Shown here one piece after another: positions 7,542-18,981 of a stretch of 64,000 nt of DNA (the stretch's first letter is position 1; each line of letters starts with the position of its first letter). Source of the DNA: Tepidanaerobacter syntrophicus (GTDB lineage: Bacteria; Bacillota; Thermosediminibacteria; Thermosediminibacterales; Tepidanaerobacteraceae); contig NZ_DF977001.1 in assembly GCF_001485475.2 (NCBI RefSeq), forward strand, positions 124,001 through 188,000. The letters run 5' to 3'. The notes below the pieces were generated by a model that worked only from the letters and a program-made list of their open reading frames with translations, made no database searches and was not told the DNA's origin. The translations under genes and the position numbers were made by a program.

Positions 7542-8576
7542 TCACTTTTTAATTCTCTCAAATATTTGATTTGCTAAATACTCAAAATTTATATCTGGAT
7601 TAGCTTTCCTTAACTCTATATAAATATTATCCGGTATTGAATCAATTCCACTTAGCGCTCCGGATATTGAGCACGAAATAGCAGCTACAGTATCTGTATC
7701 ATTCCCCATTGTTGCGCAAACACTAGCGGATTTTATTGGATCTCCATTAACACCTACAAAAACACCAATAGCTGCAGGAACCGCTTCAACAACCGGCATG
7801 CCACAACCTATATTTTGGCTTATCATCATACATATTTCTTCTAAGGTATCACATTTTAAAGCTAGCATGGCACTTAGTTTTATACGAGAGGCAATACTGC
7901 TGCCCGGTACAACTTTTGCAATTCTTTTACCGATTATTAAGCCTTGTTCTGCGCCGTATAAAGCAGATTTATAAACTGAAATAGGATTGGCAGTTGGCGT
8001 TAAAGCATTGGAAATAGCAGCGGCTACAGAACATGCCCCAGACATAGCAAGAGTTGTAGCATGAGTTGGTTGACAAATCATACAGGCATCTCTAATTGCT
8101 GCATCTAGATTACCTGGGTTAAATAAACCTGCTGGTGCTATTTTCATCGCGCATCCATTTGAAGTTCCTATTCCTACCTCCTGCGCTAAATTTCTTCCTA
8201 CTTCTATAGGATCTGTGCCCTTCCGAAATTCTTCAATAGCCTTCCTTGTCGTTGGTCCTGCAAACCTTTTAAAATCATCTTCATTATCTGCCCATTTTAA
8301 AAGCGCTCGAGCAACTGCTTCAGCTATTATATCCCCGTTTTCGTCTTCAAGATAAGCATTTATTATTCCAACTGTTTGACCTGTATCATCAGTAATTTGA
8401 CCAGCTCTTCTGCCACATGAAAATGGTCTGTCAACATCTGGCGGATAAAAATGATCTATCAAGCCACCAAATTTTTTCATAATTTGTTCCATAGTCATTT
8501 GTTCGCTAGCAGTACCAAATGCATCTCCAACAGCGCAACCAACTATACAGCCAAGTATTTTTTCGAACAACTCCAA
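7542..8576 (-). CDS. ADP-ribosylglycohydrolase family protein
   Basis: Member of the DraG/ARH family of magnesium-dependent hydrolases that cleave N-glycosidic bonds to ribose, 344 aa. The metal-binding aspartates are visible in QITDDTGQTVG near residue 60 and GNDTDTVAAISCSISGALSG near residue 290. The start is TTG at 8576 behind AAGGAGG. Members of this broad family found in catabolic operons probably act on small ribosides rather than on ADP-ribosylated proteins. Here it lies between psuG and the antiterminator gene, which points to a nucleoside-like substrate. The exact substrate is unknown. Confidence 0.9.
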   Translation of the reverse strand: MELFEKILGCIVGCAVGDAFGTASEQMTMEQIMKKFGGLIDHFYPPDVDRPFSCGRRAGQITDDTGQTVGIINAYLEDENGDIIAEAVARALLKWADNEDDFKRFAGPTTRKAIEEFRKGTDPIEVGRNLAQEVGIGTSNGCAMKIAPAGLFNPGNLDAAIRDACMICQPTHATTLAMSGACSVAAAISNALTPTANPISVYKSALYGAEQGLIIGKRIAKVVPGSSIASRIKLSAMLALKCDTLEEICMMISQNIGCGMPVVEAVPAAIGVFVGVNGDPIKSASVCATMGNDTDTVAAISCSISGALSGIDSIPDNIYIELRKANPDINFEYLANQIFERIKK

Positions 8577-8612
8577 TTGAGATAAGCCTCCTTCGAGTTT
8601 TTATCTTAACTA

Positions 8613-9551
8613 TTATAGGCAATTAGCAGGTAGCTTTGAATAGGCTGCGGCTATTCTTGAACCTATTTTAGCATTATTGTAGACTAATTGTAAGTTAGCT
8701 TCAAGGCTTTTGCCTTCAGTCTTCTCAACTATGCGTTTTAGCAGAAAGGGTGTTAAATCCTTTCCTTTTACTCCTAATTTCTCACTTTCTTCTATTGCTT
8801 CGTCTATAATAGAATCTATATACTCTTTATCTAATGAGCTTTCTTCGGGTATAGGATTAGCTACTAATATACCGCCCTTTAGTTTTAGCGTATCTTGGAC
8901 ATATACTAATTTTGCAATTTCCTCTACACTATCTAATCGCAAATTTAACTTAAGACCGCTATTGCGAGTGAAAAAAGCTGGCAGTTCATCTGTTTTAAAG
9001 CCTATCACAGGAACTCCCTTTGTTTCTAAATATTCTAATGTGCGTGGCAAATCTAGAATGGATTTAGCACCGGCACAAATAACAGTAACAGGTGTTTGAG
9101 CCAGTTCTTCTAAATCTGCAGACACATCTAGTGTTTTTTCGTATTCCCTATGAACGCCACCTATACCGCCAGTTACAAAAAATTTTATTCCAGCCATATT
9201 GGCACACAGCATCGTAGCAGCTACTGTTGTTGCCCCTACACCTTTTGAAGCAATCACCGCTGCAATATCCCTTCGCGATACTTTTGCAATATCAGAATTT
9301 GTTGCTAGAATCTTTAGATCTTCTTCATTTATCCCTATTTTAATCTTACCATCCATAATTGCTATCGTTGCAGGAATTGCACCATTTTCTCGAACAATTT
9401 CTTCAACCTTATGAGCCATTTCTATATTTTGAGGATATGGCATTCCATGAGAAATTATAGTCGATTCAAGTGCAACAACTGGTAGATGATTATTGATTGC
9501 ATCTTTTATTTCTTGATTAAACTCTACAAAATTGTTGTAATTAGTCTTCAT
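8613..9551 (-). CDS. psuG: Pseudouridine-5'-phosphate glycosidase
   Basis: Cleaves (reversibly) the C-glycosidic bond of pseudouridine 5'-phosphate to uracil and ribose 5-phosphate. It has 312 aa, the usual size. The conserved segments are all present: PVVALESTIISHGMPYPQN (catalytic Glu), KVSRRDIAAVIASKGVGATT, FFVTGGIGGVHR and VICAGAKSILDLPRTLEYLE (catalytic Lys). The usual partner, the PfkB-type pseudouridine kinase PsuK, is absent from this operon; instead a PTS transporter is encoded upstream, which could deliver an already phosphorylated nucleoside. It lies 4 bp after the eIF2B-like gene. Confidence 0.94.
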   Translation of the reverse strand: MKTNYNNFVEFNQEIKDAINNHLPVVALESTIISHGMPYPQNIEMAHKVEEIVRENGAIPATIAIMDGKIKIGINEEDLKILATNSDIAKVSRRDIAAVIASKGVGATTVAATMLCANMAGIKFFVTGGIGGVHREYEKTLDVSADLEELAQTPVTVICAGAKSILDLPRTLEYLETKGVPVIGFKTDELPAFFTRNSGLKLNLRLDSVEEIAKLVYVQDTLKLKGGILVANPIPEESSLDKEYIDSIIDEAIEESEKLGVKGKDLTPFLLKRIVEKTEGKSLEANLQLVYNNAKIGSRIAAAYSKLPANCL

Positions 9552-9555
9552 TTTG

Positions 9556-10509
9556 TTATTCCATCACCTTTCCTTCGAGTTTACTCCAAAAACCAGCTAT
9601 TTGAGCAGGAGATACTATGCCATATTCACATATAATCGATTTAAGATCTGTTGCAGGCGTTAGATCAAAAAATTGATTAATGATTTCAATTCCATCTAAG
9701 CTATCAAAATCTCCTTTTGACACAATTTCAGTTTCCGATCTTCTTTCCAATTTAATCTTGTAGCCATAAAGTGTTCTAAGATCTAGCTTGTAAAGTTCGC
9801 TCGCTATATAAACAGGTTTTTTACACAAACAAGCCAATTTACTAATCATAGCAGTACCCATTTTATTAGCCACTGAGCCATCATAGCAAATAGAATCAGC
9901 TCCCATGATTACATAATCAGCTTTTGGTAAAAATTCATATATAGAAGCGTCTGTAATATAAATTGCCCTTATATTTAATTTTTGTAAAATCTTTATAGCT
10001 ACTCTTGATTCTCGAAGCGGCCTTGATTCAGTACAAATTACAGTAAAGTTTTTACCTTTTTCCGCAGCTTTAATAAAAATTTCCATTAATGTACTACTGT
10101 AACTATGCATCATAATAATATCATTTTCTTGAACTAAATTTGATCCATATTCTCCTACTCGGCTCACTGCTTCAAAGGAATAATCTATAATATTTGAGCA
10201 AACATGGCTAACTTCTTTTTTGACTCTTTCTACATCTTTAACATTTTCTATTTTTTTCAATGTGTTTTTTACTATATACCATGTATTATATATAGTTGCC
10301 ATTGTTGGTTTCAAATCAATTATCTGTTTTGCTACATCTTCATATCGATTTATCAAACTATCTTTTGAAGAAAAGGTTTCCTGCTCAGAAACCAATTTAA
10401 ATGCCCATGCCGCAGCACGGCCAAAGGGACTGCCACCTTTTACATTCATATTTCTTATTTCTTCAATTACGTGGTCTGCAGATTTAAACTCGATATCTTT
10501 TACTTCCAT
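9556..10509 (-). CDS. eIF2B alpha/beta/delta-like protein (ribose-1,5-bisphosphate isomerase/MtnA superfamily)
   Basis: About 317 aa. The C-terminal half shows the superfamily fingerprints: IIMMHSYSSTLMEIFIKA, VICTESRPLRESRVA, ADYVIMGADSICYDGSVANK (conserved Asp) and a final LTPATDLKSIICEYGIVSPAQI resembling the T-P-P-x-Y-I ... EEG end of archaeal ribose-1,5-bisphosphate isomerase. Where MtnA and that isomerase have a catalytic Cys (H-C-N), this protein has Ser (MHSYSS), so the reaction may differ. The start is ATG at 10509 behind AGGAAGG. An aldose-phosphate isomerase would fit beside two ribosyl hydrolases, but the substrate is not known. Confidence 0.8.
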   Translation of the reverse strand: MEVKDIEFKSADHVIEEIRNMNVKGGSPFGRAAAWAFKLVSEQETFSSKDSLINRYEDVAKQIIDLKPTMATIYNTWYIVKNTLKKIENVKDVERVKKEVSHVCSNIIDYSFEAVSRVGEYGSNLVQENDIIMMHSYSSTLMEIFIKAAEKGKNFTVICTESRPLRESRVAIKILQKLNIRAIYITDASIYEFLPKADYVIMGADSICYDGSVANKMGTAMISKLACLCKKPVYIASELYKLDLRTLYGYKIKLERRSETEIVSKGDFDSLDGIEIINQFFDLTPATDLKSIICEYGIVSPAQIAGFWSKLEGKVME

Positions 10510-10540
10510 ATTTTTCACCTTCCTATAATTCTTATAATTC

Positions 10541-11941
10541 TTACTCAATTGATTCATCAATTCCAAAAATATATGTCAAAACAAAAGTTACCAACGCTCC
10601 TACTAAGACCCCAGTTAATAAACCGCTAAAACCAGGTCCTAAGTATGCTGGGATTGTATATAAACTAAATGCAACTGGCGCAGTTGTACCTGCGTGGCTT
10701 GCACCTGTTATAGCACCTCCTATAGCACCACCTATGCAAACAAACAGAAAAGGTTTTTTATACTTAAGGTTAACCCCATACATTACCGGTTCAATTACGC
10801 TTCCAGCAAAAAAACTAGTTAAGCTTAAGGCAAAAGCATTTCTCTTTATTTCAGGATTCTTTGCTTTTAGTGAAACAGCTAGTCCTGCGGCAATTTGGCA
10901 GATTAAGCTCGGCGCATGTGTCATTATTACCGTATCTCTGCCAAATCTAGCAATATTGGGAACAGTAATCATCGACAGCAAAACTATATGCATGCCAAAA
11001 ATAATGAGAATTTGCCATACTCCTCCAATTAATGCCCCGGCTAGAATCGGACTGAATGCATATAAACTTGTAAAAAGTGAAGAAAGAGCATTGCCACCCC
11101 ATACGCCAATGGGACCTAAGAATAAAATTGTAAGAGGAACTATTATTAATGCACTTAAAAAAGGTATTGCTATACTGTGTGAAGCTTTGGGAAGATATTT
11201 CTTTAATATTTGTTCAAATTTTGAAAGAAAATAAATAGCTAATATTGCCGGTATAACAGAACAAGGATAATAAACATTTGTTACTTTAATCCCTAGGAAT
11301 GTCACTTGCTCCATCGTTGCAAATAAGTTACTAAATTTAGGATTGATCAAAACACACAAAATCATCAGCGATACTGCAATATTTGTCTGGAATTTTTTAG
11401 CTGCTGACCAACCGATAATTATAGGGAAGAAGTCATATAGCGTGTCCGCAATAATATTTAGAATTTGATATGTTGAATTGTCGGTAGGTACTTTAAAAAC
11501 AACACTTAAAAGAACGCAAAATGTTTTTATGAATCCTGAAGCAACTAGTGCAGGAATAACAGGTGTTACAATTTCTGACAGAGTTGTTAAAAATAAATCA
11601 AGATACTTTTTTACAGTTCCTTTTTCTTCGGTTTTTTTAGAGGAATCTTCGGCAATAGCTGAATATCCTTCATCTTTGCCGTCTATACTTTCTTTTTGCA
11701 TTGAAAGAATTTCTCGATAAACTTCGTCTACGATTCCCCCTAAGACTATTTGATATTGGTCACCCAACTTAATGACTTGGAGGACACCCGGTAATTTTTT
11801 GAGCTGTTCCACGTTTACCTTAGAATCGTTTTTTGCAACAAATCTTAGTCTTGTCATGCAGTAAGAGATATTGTGAATGTTAGAAGAGCCGCCAATGTTT
11901 TCTAAAATCTCTTTTGCAAGTTCTTTATTGTTGTTGGACAT
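10541..11941 (-). CDS. PTS glucose/beta-glucoside-type EIIBC component
   Basis: Membrane permease that imports and phosphorylates its substrate. Residues ~1-85 are the EIIB domain with the phosphocysteine motif CMTRLRF. Residues ~110-466 are the EIIC domain with about ten hydrophobic helices, starting at EIVTPVIPALVASGF. There is no EIIA domain; the separate EIIA is at 6132-6638. I place the start at ATG 11941 behind GGAAG, since the longer open frame runs back into the leader terminator. It is the first gene of the operon. Sequence class alone would suggest a sugar, but the downstream genes suggest a ribosylated compound. Confidence 0.92.
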   Translation of the reverse strand: MSNNNKELAKEILENIGGSSNIHNISYCMTRLRFVAKNDSKVNVEQLKKLPGVLQVIKLGDQYQIVLGGIVDEVYREILSMQKESIDGKDEGYSAIAEDSSKKTEEKGTVKKYLDLFLTTLSEIVTPVIPALVASGFIKTFCVLLSVVFKVPTDNSTYQILNIIADTLYDFFPIIIGWSAAKKFQTNIAVSLMILCVLINPKFSNLFATMEQVTFLGIKVTNVYYPCSVIPAILAIYFLSKFEQILKKYLPKASHSIAIPFLSALIIVPLTILFLGPIGVWGGNALSSLFTSLYAFSPILAGALIGGVWQILIIFGMHIVLLSMITVPNIARFGRDTVIMTHAPSLICQIAAGLAVSLKAKNPEIKRNAFALSLTSFFAGSVIEPVMYGVNLKYKKPFLFVCIGGAIGGAITGASHAGTTAPVAFSLYTIPAYLGPGFSGLLTGVLVGALVTFVLTYIFGIDESIE

Positions 11942-11982
11942 TAAAACACTTCCTTTCATTGTTTTTAATATTTTTTTGTTAT

Positions 11983-12035
11983 AAACAAAAAGAGCCGGAA
12001 AAGAATATGCTTTTTTACATATCCTTTCCCAGCTC
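11983..12035 (-). terminator. Leader terminator controlled by LicT-type antitermination
   Basis: Minus-strand hairpin: GAGCTGGGAAAGGATATG pairs with CATATTCTTTTCCGGCTC, followed by TTTTTG. It lies between the promoter and the EIIBC start, and its 5' arm overlaps the 3' end of the antiterminator element at 12031-12059, the classic arrangement for mutually exclusive structures. Confidence 0.9.
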
Positions 12036-12059
12036 ATGCCTGCAAAACAGTAACACGCT
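12031..12059 (-). promoter_or_regulatory. Ribonucleic antiterminator (RAT) for the LicT-type protein
   Basis: The minus strand reads GTGTTACTG, a short spacer, then GCAGGCATGAGC, close to the RAT pattern of sac/bgl leaders (TGTTACTG ... GCAGGCAAGACC). When bound by the antiterminator encoded at 6668-7510 it would prevent formation of the adjacent terminator. Confidence 0.85.
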
Positions 12060-12109
12060 GGTTAAATATCGCTAATATTTTTTATTTAGTTGACTGCTGA
12101 ACTATGTTT

Positions 12110-12138
12110 AGTATAGCAGGGATTTTTGTATAGTTCAA
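12110..12138 (-). promoter_or_regulatory. Promoter of the PTS/psuG operon
   Basis: TTGAAC (12138-12133) and TATACT (12115-12110) are separated by 17 bp on the minus strand. TGAACTAT overlapping the -35 box is repeated inverted as ATAGTTCA downstream of the -10 box (near 12098-12105), a possible operator. The remaining stretch to the MFS stop at 12257 shows no hairpin or gene. Confidence 0.75.
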
Positions 12139-12256
12139 GTCTTTTTTTAGATATCCTCATTCTGCAAAATGCTGACTGCTACTCGGGCCTGAAACGATTT
12201 TTTATCTTAAATACGGTTTTTGTAAGGGTCTTGACAAATTCTTAAAGAGAAGTTTG

Positions 12257-13489
12257 CTATAGTTCTTCAACCTTTATATTTTTCTTTTTGCTCCAAAAAT
12301 ATATGATTATAGCTGAAGCAAGCCCGATTATCCCTGATATCAAAAATGTCATACCGGCACCATAATGTTCGGATAATGTGCCTGCATACATAGAACCAAC
12401 GGTTGTCATGCCCGAAAACACTAATGTGTAAAAGCTCATAACACGTCCTCTTATATAATCCTCTGAATTTATTTGAATAATTGAGTTGCAAGATGCAGTA
12501 AATGTTATCATGAAAAATCCTGTAAGTGCCAGAAAAACCATTGAAAGATAATAATTATGCATCATGCCTAGAATTCCTTGAAATAGTGAAAGGCCGGCTG
12601 CTCCAAGGAATAGTATTCCCATTTTAGGTTCTGAGCCTGCTGTTGCAGCAAGTGTCAAAGCGCCTGTCAAAGCGCCAATTCCCATAGCTGCCATAAGGGT
12701 TCCATACTGAGATGCTTCCATTCCCAAGTCTATCTTGGTAAAGACAGGAACAAGCACATTAAAATTCATCGTAAATACGTTTATAAGGAGCATAAGGAGC
12801 ATTGGAACATAGATATTTGGTGTCTTAAATACATATTTGACTCCTTCTGTCATGTCGTGAATAACAGTTGCATTAGTTCTGCTGTTTTGCCTTTTTTCTT
12901 TTACATCCATTAACAGCAAACCTGTTATAACAGCGATATATGATATTCCGTTTAACAAAAAGCATAATCCTATGCCTAAATACCCTATAAGTATGCCAGC
13001 GACTGCAGGGCCAATTATACGAGCCAGGTTGAATACAGATGAATTTAGAGCTATTGCATTTAATAAATCATCCTTTCCTACAAGATCTATCATTAGAGCC
13101 TGCCTTGCGGGATTGTCTATGCTGTTTAGTGCTCCTAGAATTAAAGCCGTGATGGCTATGTGCCAATACTGCGCTTTGCCGGAAAATGTAAGAATCGAAA
13201 GAGTAAATGCAACAATCATTAGTCCTATTTGAGTAAATATAACTAGTTTTCTTTTGGGGAATCTATCAACGTATACACCTGCAAAAAGCGCCAGGAATAA
13301 CACAGGTAAGGTTTGTAATGTTGTTATAAAACCTAAAAGGAAGGGAGAGTTTGTAAGCTTGAGGATAAGCCATGCCTGCCCAATATTTTGCATCCATGTG
13401 CCTATCAATGATATGCACTGGCCGAGCCAAAAAAGTCGAAAGTTCCGGTGGGTAAGCGCCGGAAATGATAACTTAAGTCTTGTTATCAA
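12257..13489 (-). CDS. MFS transporter (EntS-like exporter family)
   Basis: Inner-membrane carrier of 410 aa with about twelve hydrophobic helices. The N-terminus FPALTHRNFRLFWLGQCISL, the WMQNIGQAWLILKLT segment and GVYVDRFPKRKLVIF (the MFS loop 2-3 motif) are typical of the EntS/major-facilitator family of putative exporters. The only available start is TTG at 13489, with GAGGTG 14 bases upstream, so translation may be weak or the start may lie a little downstream. Stands alone between hppA and the PTS operon. Substrate unknown. Confidence 0.88.
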   Translation of the reverse strand: MITRLKLSFPALTHRNFRLFWLGQCISLIGTWMQNIGQAWLILKLTNSPFLLGFITTLQTLPVLFLALFAGVYVDRFPKRKLVIFTQIGLMIVAFTLSILTFSGKAQYWHIAITALILGALNSIDNPARQALMIDLVGKDDLLNAIALNSSVFNLARIIGPAVAGILIGYLGIGLCFLLNGISYIAVITGLLLMDVKEKRQNSRTNATVIHDMTEGVKYVFKTPNIYVPMLLMLLINVFTMNFNVLVPVFTKIDLGMEASQYGTLMAAMGIGALTGALTLAATAGSEPKMGILFLGAAGLSLFQGILGMMHNYYLSMVFLALTGFFMITFTASCNSIIQINSEDYIRGRVMSFYTLVFSGMTTVGSMYAGTLSEHYGAGMTFLISGIIGLASAIIIYFWSKKKNIKVEEL

Positions 13490-13590
13490 GTTCGTAGTAT
13501 GTCACCTCGTGTAGACCGCTTGACTTTAAAATTTCTAATTTATTTTATACCTTTTTTTCTCATAAGTATAGGATTAAATTTTGTATAATT

Positions 13591-15594
13591 TTAAATAAAT
13601 AATGGCGCAAACACGAGAGCTACAATCGTCATTAGTTTTATTAAAATATTCATAGAAGGACCTGCTGTATCTTTAAACGGATCGCCTACTGTATCACCAA
13701 CAACTGCGGCGGCATGCGTAGGTGTGCCTTTTCCGCCAAAATTTCCTGCCTCAATAAATTTCTTGGCATTGTCCCATGCGCCACCAGAGTTAGACATCTG
13801 AATAGCAAGCATAACACCTGTCAGCAGTGCACCTGCAACAAGACCTCCAAGTGCCTCGGCTCCGAGCACATATCCTACAAGCAGTGGCGCTATTACCGCC
13901 ATAAGGCCAGGTAAAACCATCTCTCTTATGGCAGCTGCCGTACTTATATCCACGCATCTTGCATAATCCGGTTTTGCTTTTTCTTCCATAATGCCCGGAA
14001 TTTCTCTAAATTGCCGTCTAACTTCCTCTATCATCTGAAACGCCGCTTTGCCTACAGCTTCCATTGCCATGGACGCGAATAAGAATGGAAGCATTGCTCC
14101 GATTAAAAGACCTGCAATAACGCTTGCGTCTAATAAGTTTATTCCATTATCCAATCCAACTGCAGTAGTATAAGCCGAAAACAAAGCAAGAGCGGTAAGC
14201 GCAGCGGACCCTATCGCAAATCCCTTTCCTATCGCAGCTGTAGTATTGCCTACAGAGTCAAGTTTATCGGTGATTTTGCGAACATCTTCCGGAAGTTCCG
14301 CCATTTCAGCTATTCCACCGGCATTGTCTGCAATAGGACCATATGCATCAACTGCCACAGTCATTCCTGTGGTCGATAGCATCCCTATAGCTGCCAATGC
14401 TATACCATAGAGTCCTGAAAATTTGTATGAAATAAGAATAGAAGCCACGATGAACAGTACCGGGAGTGCTGTTGATTTCATTCCCACTGCAAGACCTGAT
14501 ATGATATTTGTTGCAGCACCAGTCTGCGAAGATTTTGCAATTTCTTTCACAGGAGGGTAGTCAGACGAAGTATAATATTCGGTAACGATACCAATAACAC
14601 TGCCGACAACTATACCTGACGCTGCTGCAAAAAATGCATTCAGTTCTCCTAAAATCATCTTGCTTAAAAAATAGGTGAAAATCATTGATGCGATTGCGCT
14701 TATAAAAGTCCCATTTGTAAGAGCTTTTTGAGGATTGGCGCCGCTTGCTAAATTTACAAAAAATACCCCTATAATTGCACTTAAAATTCCCGCCGCAGCA
14801 AGCACAAGGGGAAAAACAATTCCCTTTATGCCAAAAGCCTGACCTGTTACATTGGATACTGCCACAGCTCCTATAGCCATTCCTGAAACAATTGAGCCTA
14901 CATAAGATTCAAAAAGATCAGCTCCCATTCCTGCTACATCGCCTACATTATCGCCCACATTATCTGCTATAACAGCTGGATTTCTAGGATCATCTTCAGG
15001 AATGCCTGCTTCAACCTTTCCTACTAAGTCAGCTCCCACGTCGGCAGCTTTAGTATATATTCCTCCGCCAACCCTTGCAAACAATGCAATCGAGCTTGCG
15101 CCCAAGGCAAAACCGTTAATTACGTCAAAACTTTTAACATCCGCAGGATTTCCAAAAAGGCAGTACATTATACCTAATCCCAAAAGACCCAATCCTACAA
15201 CTGACATACCCATAACCGCCCCGCCTGAAAATGCTATCCCCAAGGCCTTGTTTTGGCTTTCCTGGGCAGCATGGGCTGTTCTGACATTTGCCTTAGTAGC
15301 AACATTCATACCTATAAAACCGGCTAAAACCGACGCGATGCTGCCGCAAACATAACATATGGCTGTCTGCCAACCGATTAAAAAGCCTATTATGCAGAAC
15401 ATAGCTGCAACAAAAACTATCAAAACCCTATACTCCCTCAAAAGAAAAGCCATTGCGCCTTCTTGAATTGCTTTTGAGATTTCCTGCATTTTCTCGTTAC
15501 CTGCAGGGTTCTTAACTATTCTAAGAGCAAGAACTAGAACAAAAATCAAAGCAACAATTCCCATTATTATAGCCCATATCACCAGATTTTCCAT
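13591..15594 (-). CDS. hppA: Membrane-bound pyrophosphatase, K+-dependent, probably Na+-pumping
   Basis: Couples pyrophosphate hydrolysis to ion export, 667 aa, about 16 membrane helices. The active-site segments are [55 protein letters not shown] and [30 protein letters not shown] has Ala where K+-independent enzymes have Lys, and [10 protein letters not shown] places the gate glutamate as in sodium-type enzymes such as that of Thermotoga maritima, not as in proton pumps (DLFGSFAES). I infer a K+-requiring sodium pump. It lies 43 bp after secG and is probably co-transcribed with it. Confidence 0.95.
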   Translation of the reverse strand: MENLVIWAIIMGIVALIFVLVLALRIVKNPAGNEKMQEISKAIQEGAMAFLLREYRVLIVFVAAMFCIIGFLIGWQTAICYVCGSIASVLAGFIGMNVATKANVRTAHAAQESQNKALGIAFSGGAVMGMSVVGLGLLGLGIMYCLFGNPADVKSFDVINGFALGASSIALFARVGGGIYTKAADVGADLVGKVEAGIPEDDPRNPAVIADNVGDNVGDVAGMGADLFESYVGSIVSGMAIGAVAVSNVTGQAFGIKGIVFPLVLAAAGILSAIIGVFFVNLASGANPQKALTNGTFISAIASMIFTYFLSKMILGELNAFFAAASGIVVGSVIGIVTEYYTSSDYPPVKEIAKSSQTGAATNIISGLAVGMKSTALPVLFIVASILISYKFSGLYGIALAAIGMLSTTGMTVAVDAYGPIADNAGGIAEMAELPEDVRKITDKLDSVGNTTAAIGKGFAIGSAALTALALFSAYTTAVGLDNGINLLDASVIAGLLIGAMLPFLFASMAMEAVGKAAFQMIEEVRRQFREIPGIMEEKAKPDYARCVDISTAAAIREMVLPGLMAVIAPLLVGYVLGAEALGGLVAGALLTGVMLAIQMSNSGGAWDNAKKFIEAGNFGGKGTPTHAAAVVGDTVGDPFKDTAGPSMNILIKLMTIVALVFAPLFI

Positions 15595-15637
15595 CGTGCA
15601 ACTACCTCCAATGTTGTTAAAGATTGTAAAACAGGCA

Positions 15638-15865
15638 CTACCTCAAAAATACAATCATTATAACCGACATGGCTAAAAACACAAAAGCAAAAATCTCCGT
15701 ATATCTAGCTAGCTTATCATCAATTCCTTTTTTCTTGCCAAACAATTTTTCGGCTCCTCCAGCAATACTCCCAGCCAAGCCTGCAGACTTTCCGGATTGG
15801 AGTAAAACTAAAGCAATTAGGCCAACGCATATGGCTAAATAAATGATCGTAAGAAAAAGCTCCAT
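15638..15865 (-). CDS. secG: Preprotein translocase subunit SecG
   Basis: Small membrane subunit of the Sec translocon, 75 aa. Two hydrophobic helices flank the conserved [19 protein letters not shown] and [17 protein letters not shown] segments. The start is ATG at 15865 behind GGGAGGGGG; the longer upstream frame would run through the promoter. It is the first gene of a probable secG-hppA transcript. Confidence 0.93.
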   Translation of the reverse strand: MELFLTIIYLAICVGLIALVLLQSGKSAGLAGSIAGGAEKLFGKKKGIDDKLARYTEIFAFVFLAMSVIMIVFLR

Positions 15866-15896
15866 ATCATTACCCCCTCCCAAATCAATATTAATG

Positions 15897-15925
15897 ATTA
15901 TAACACACGGTTTTTTAAAAGACAA
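15897..15925 (-). promoter_or_regulatory. Promoter of secG
   Basis: Minus-strand TTGTCT (15925-15920), 17-bp spacer, consensus TATAAT (15902-15897), about 30 bp before the secG ATG. Confidence 0.8.
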
Positions 15926-16031
15926 CTCTTTTACATATAAATGTGATATACTATTATTATCATTTTTACAGATTATGCTTTACTATTCATTTAGTAAAAT
16001 GTAAATCTGGTAATATGGTCCAATTATTATT

Positions 16032-16059
16032 AAATTAGCCGGAAAGCTCCGGCTAATTT
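16032..16059 (-). terminator. Terminator after eno
   Basis: Inverted repeat ATTAGCCGGA / TCCGGCTAAT with a short loop, followed by an AT-rich tract, about 53 bp beyond the eno stop. It closes the glycolytic operon and separates it from secG. Confidence 0.7.
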
Positions 16060-16112
16060 AATCTTATATATGCTGCTCTTATCTTTGCTGTTTGCTTTAT
16101 ATGAAATAATAT

Positions 16113-18966
<2,854 letters not shown>

Positions 18967-18981
18967 TTTATTCAACTCCTG

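Noticed and set aside
12267-12491. Second open frame inside the MFS gene
   Set aside because: Out-of-frame shadow of the transporter; no start signal.
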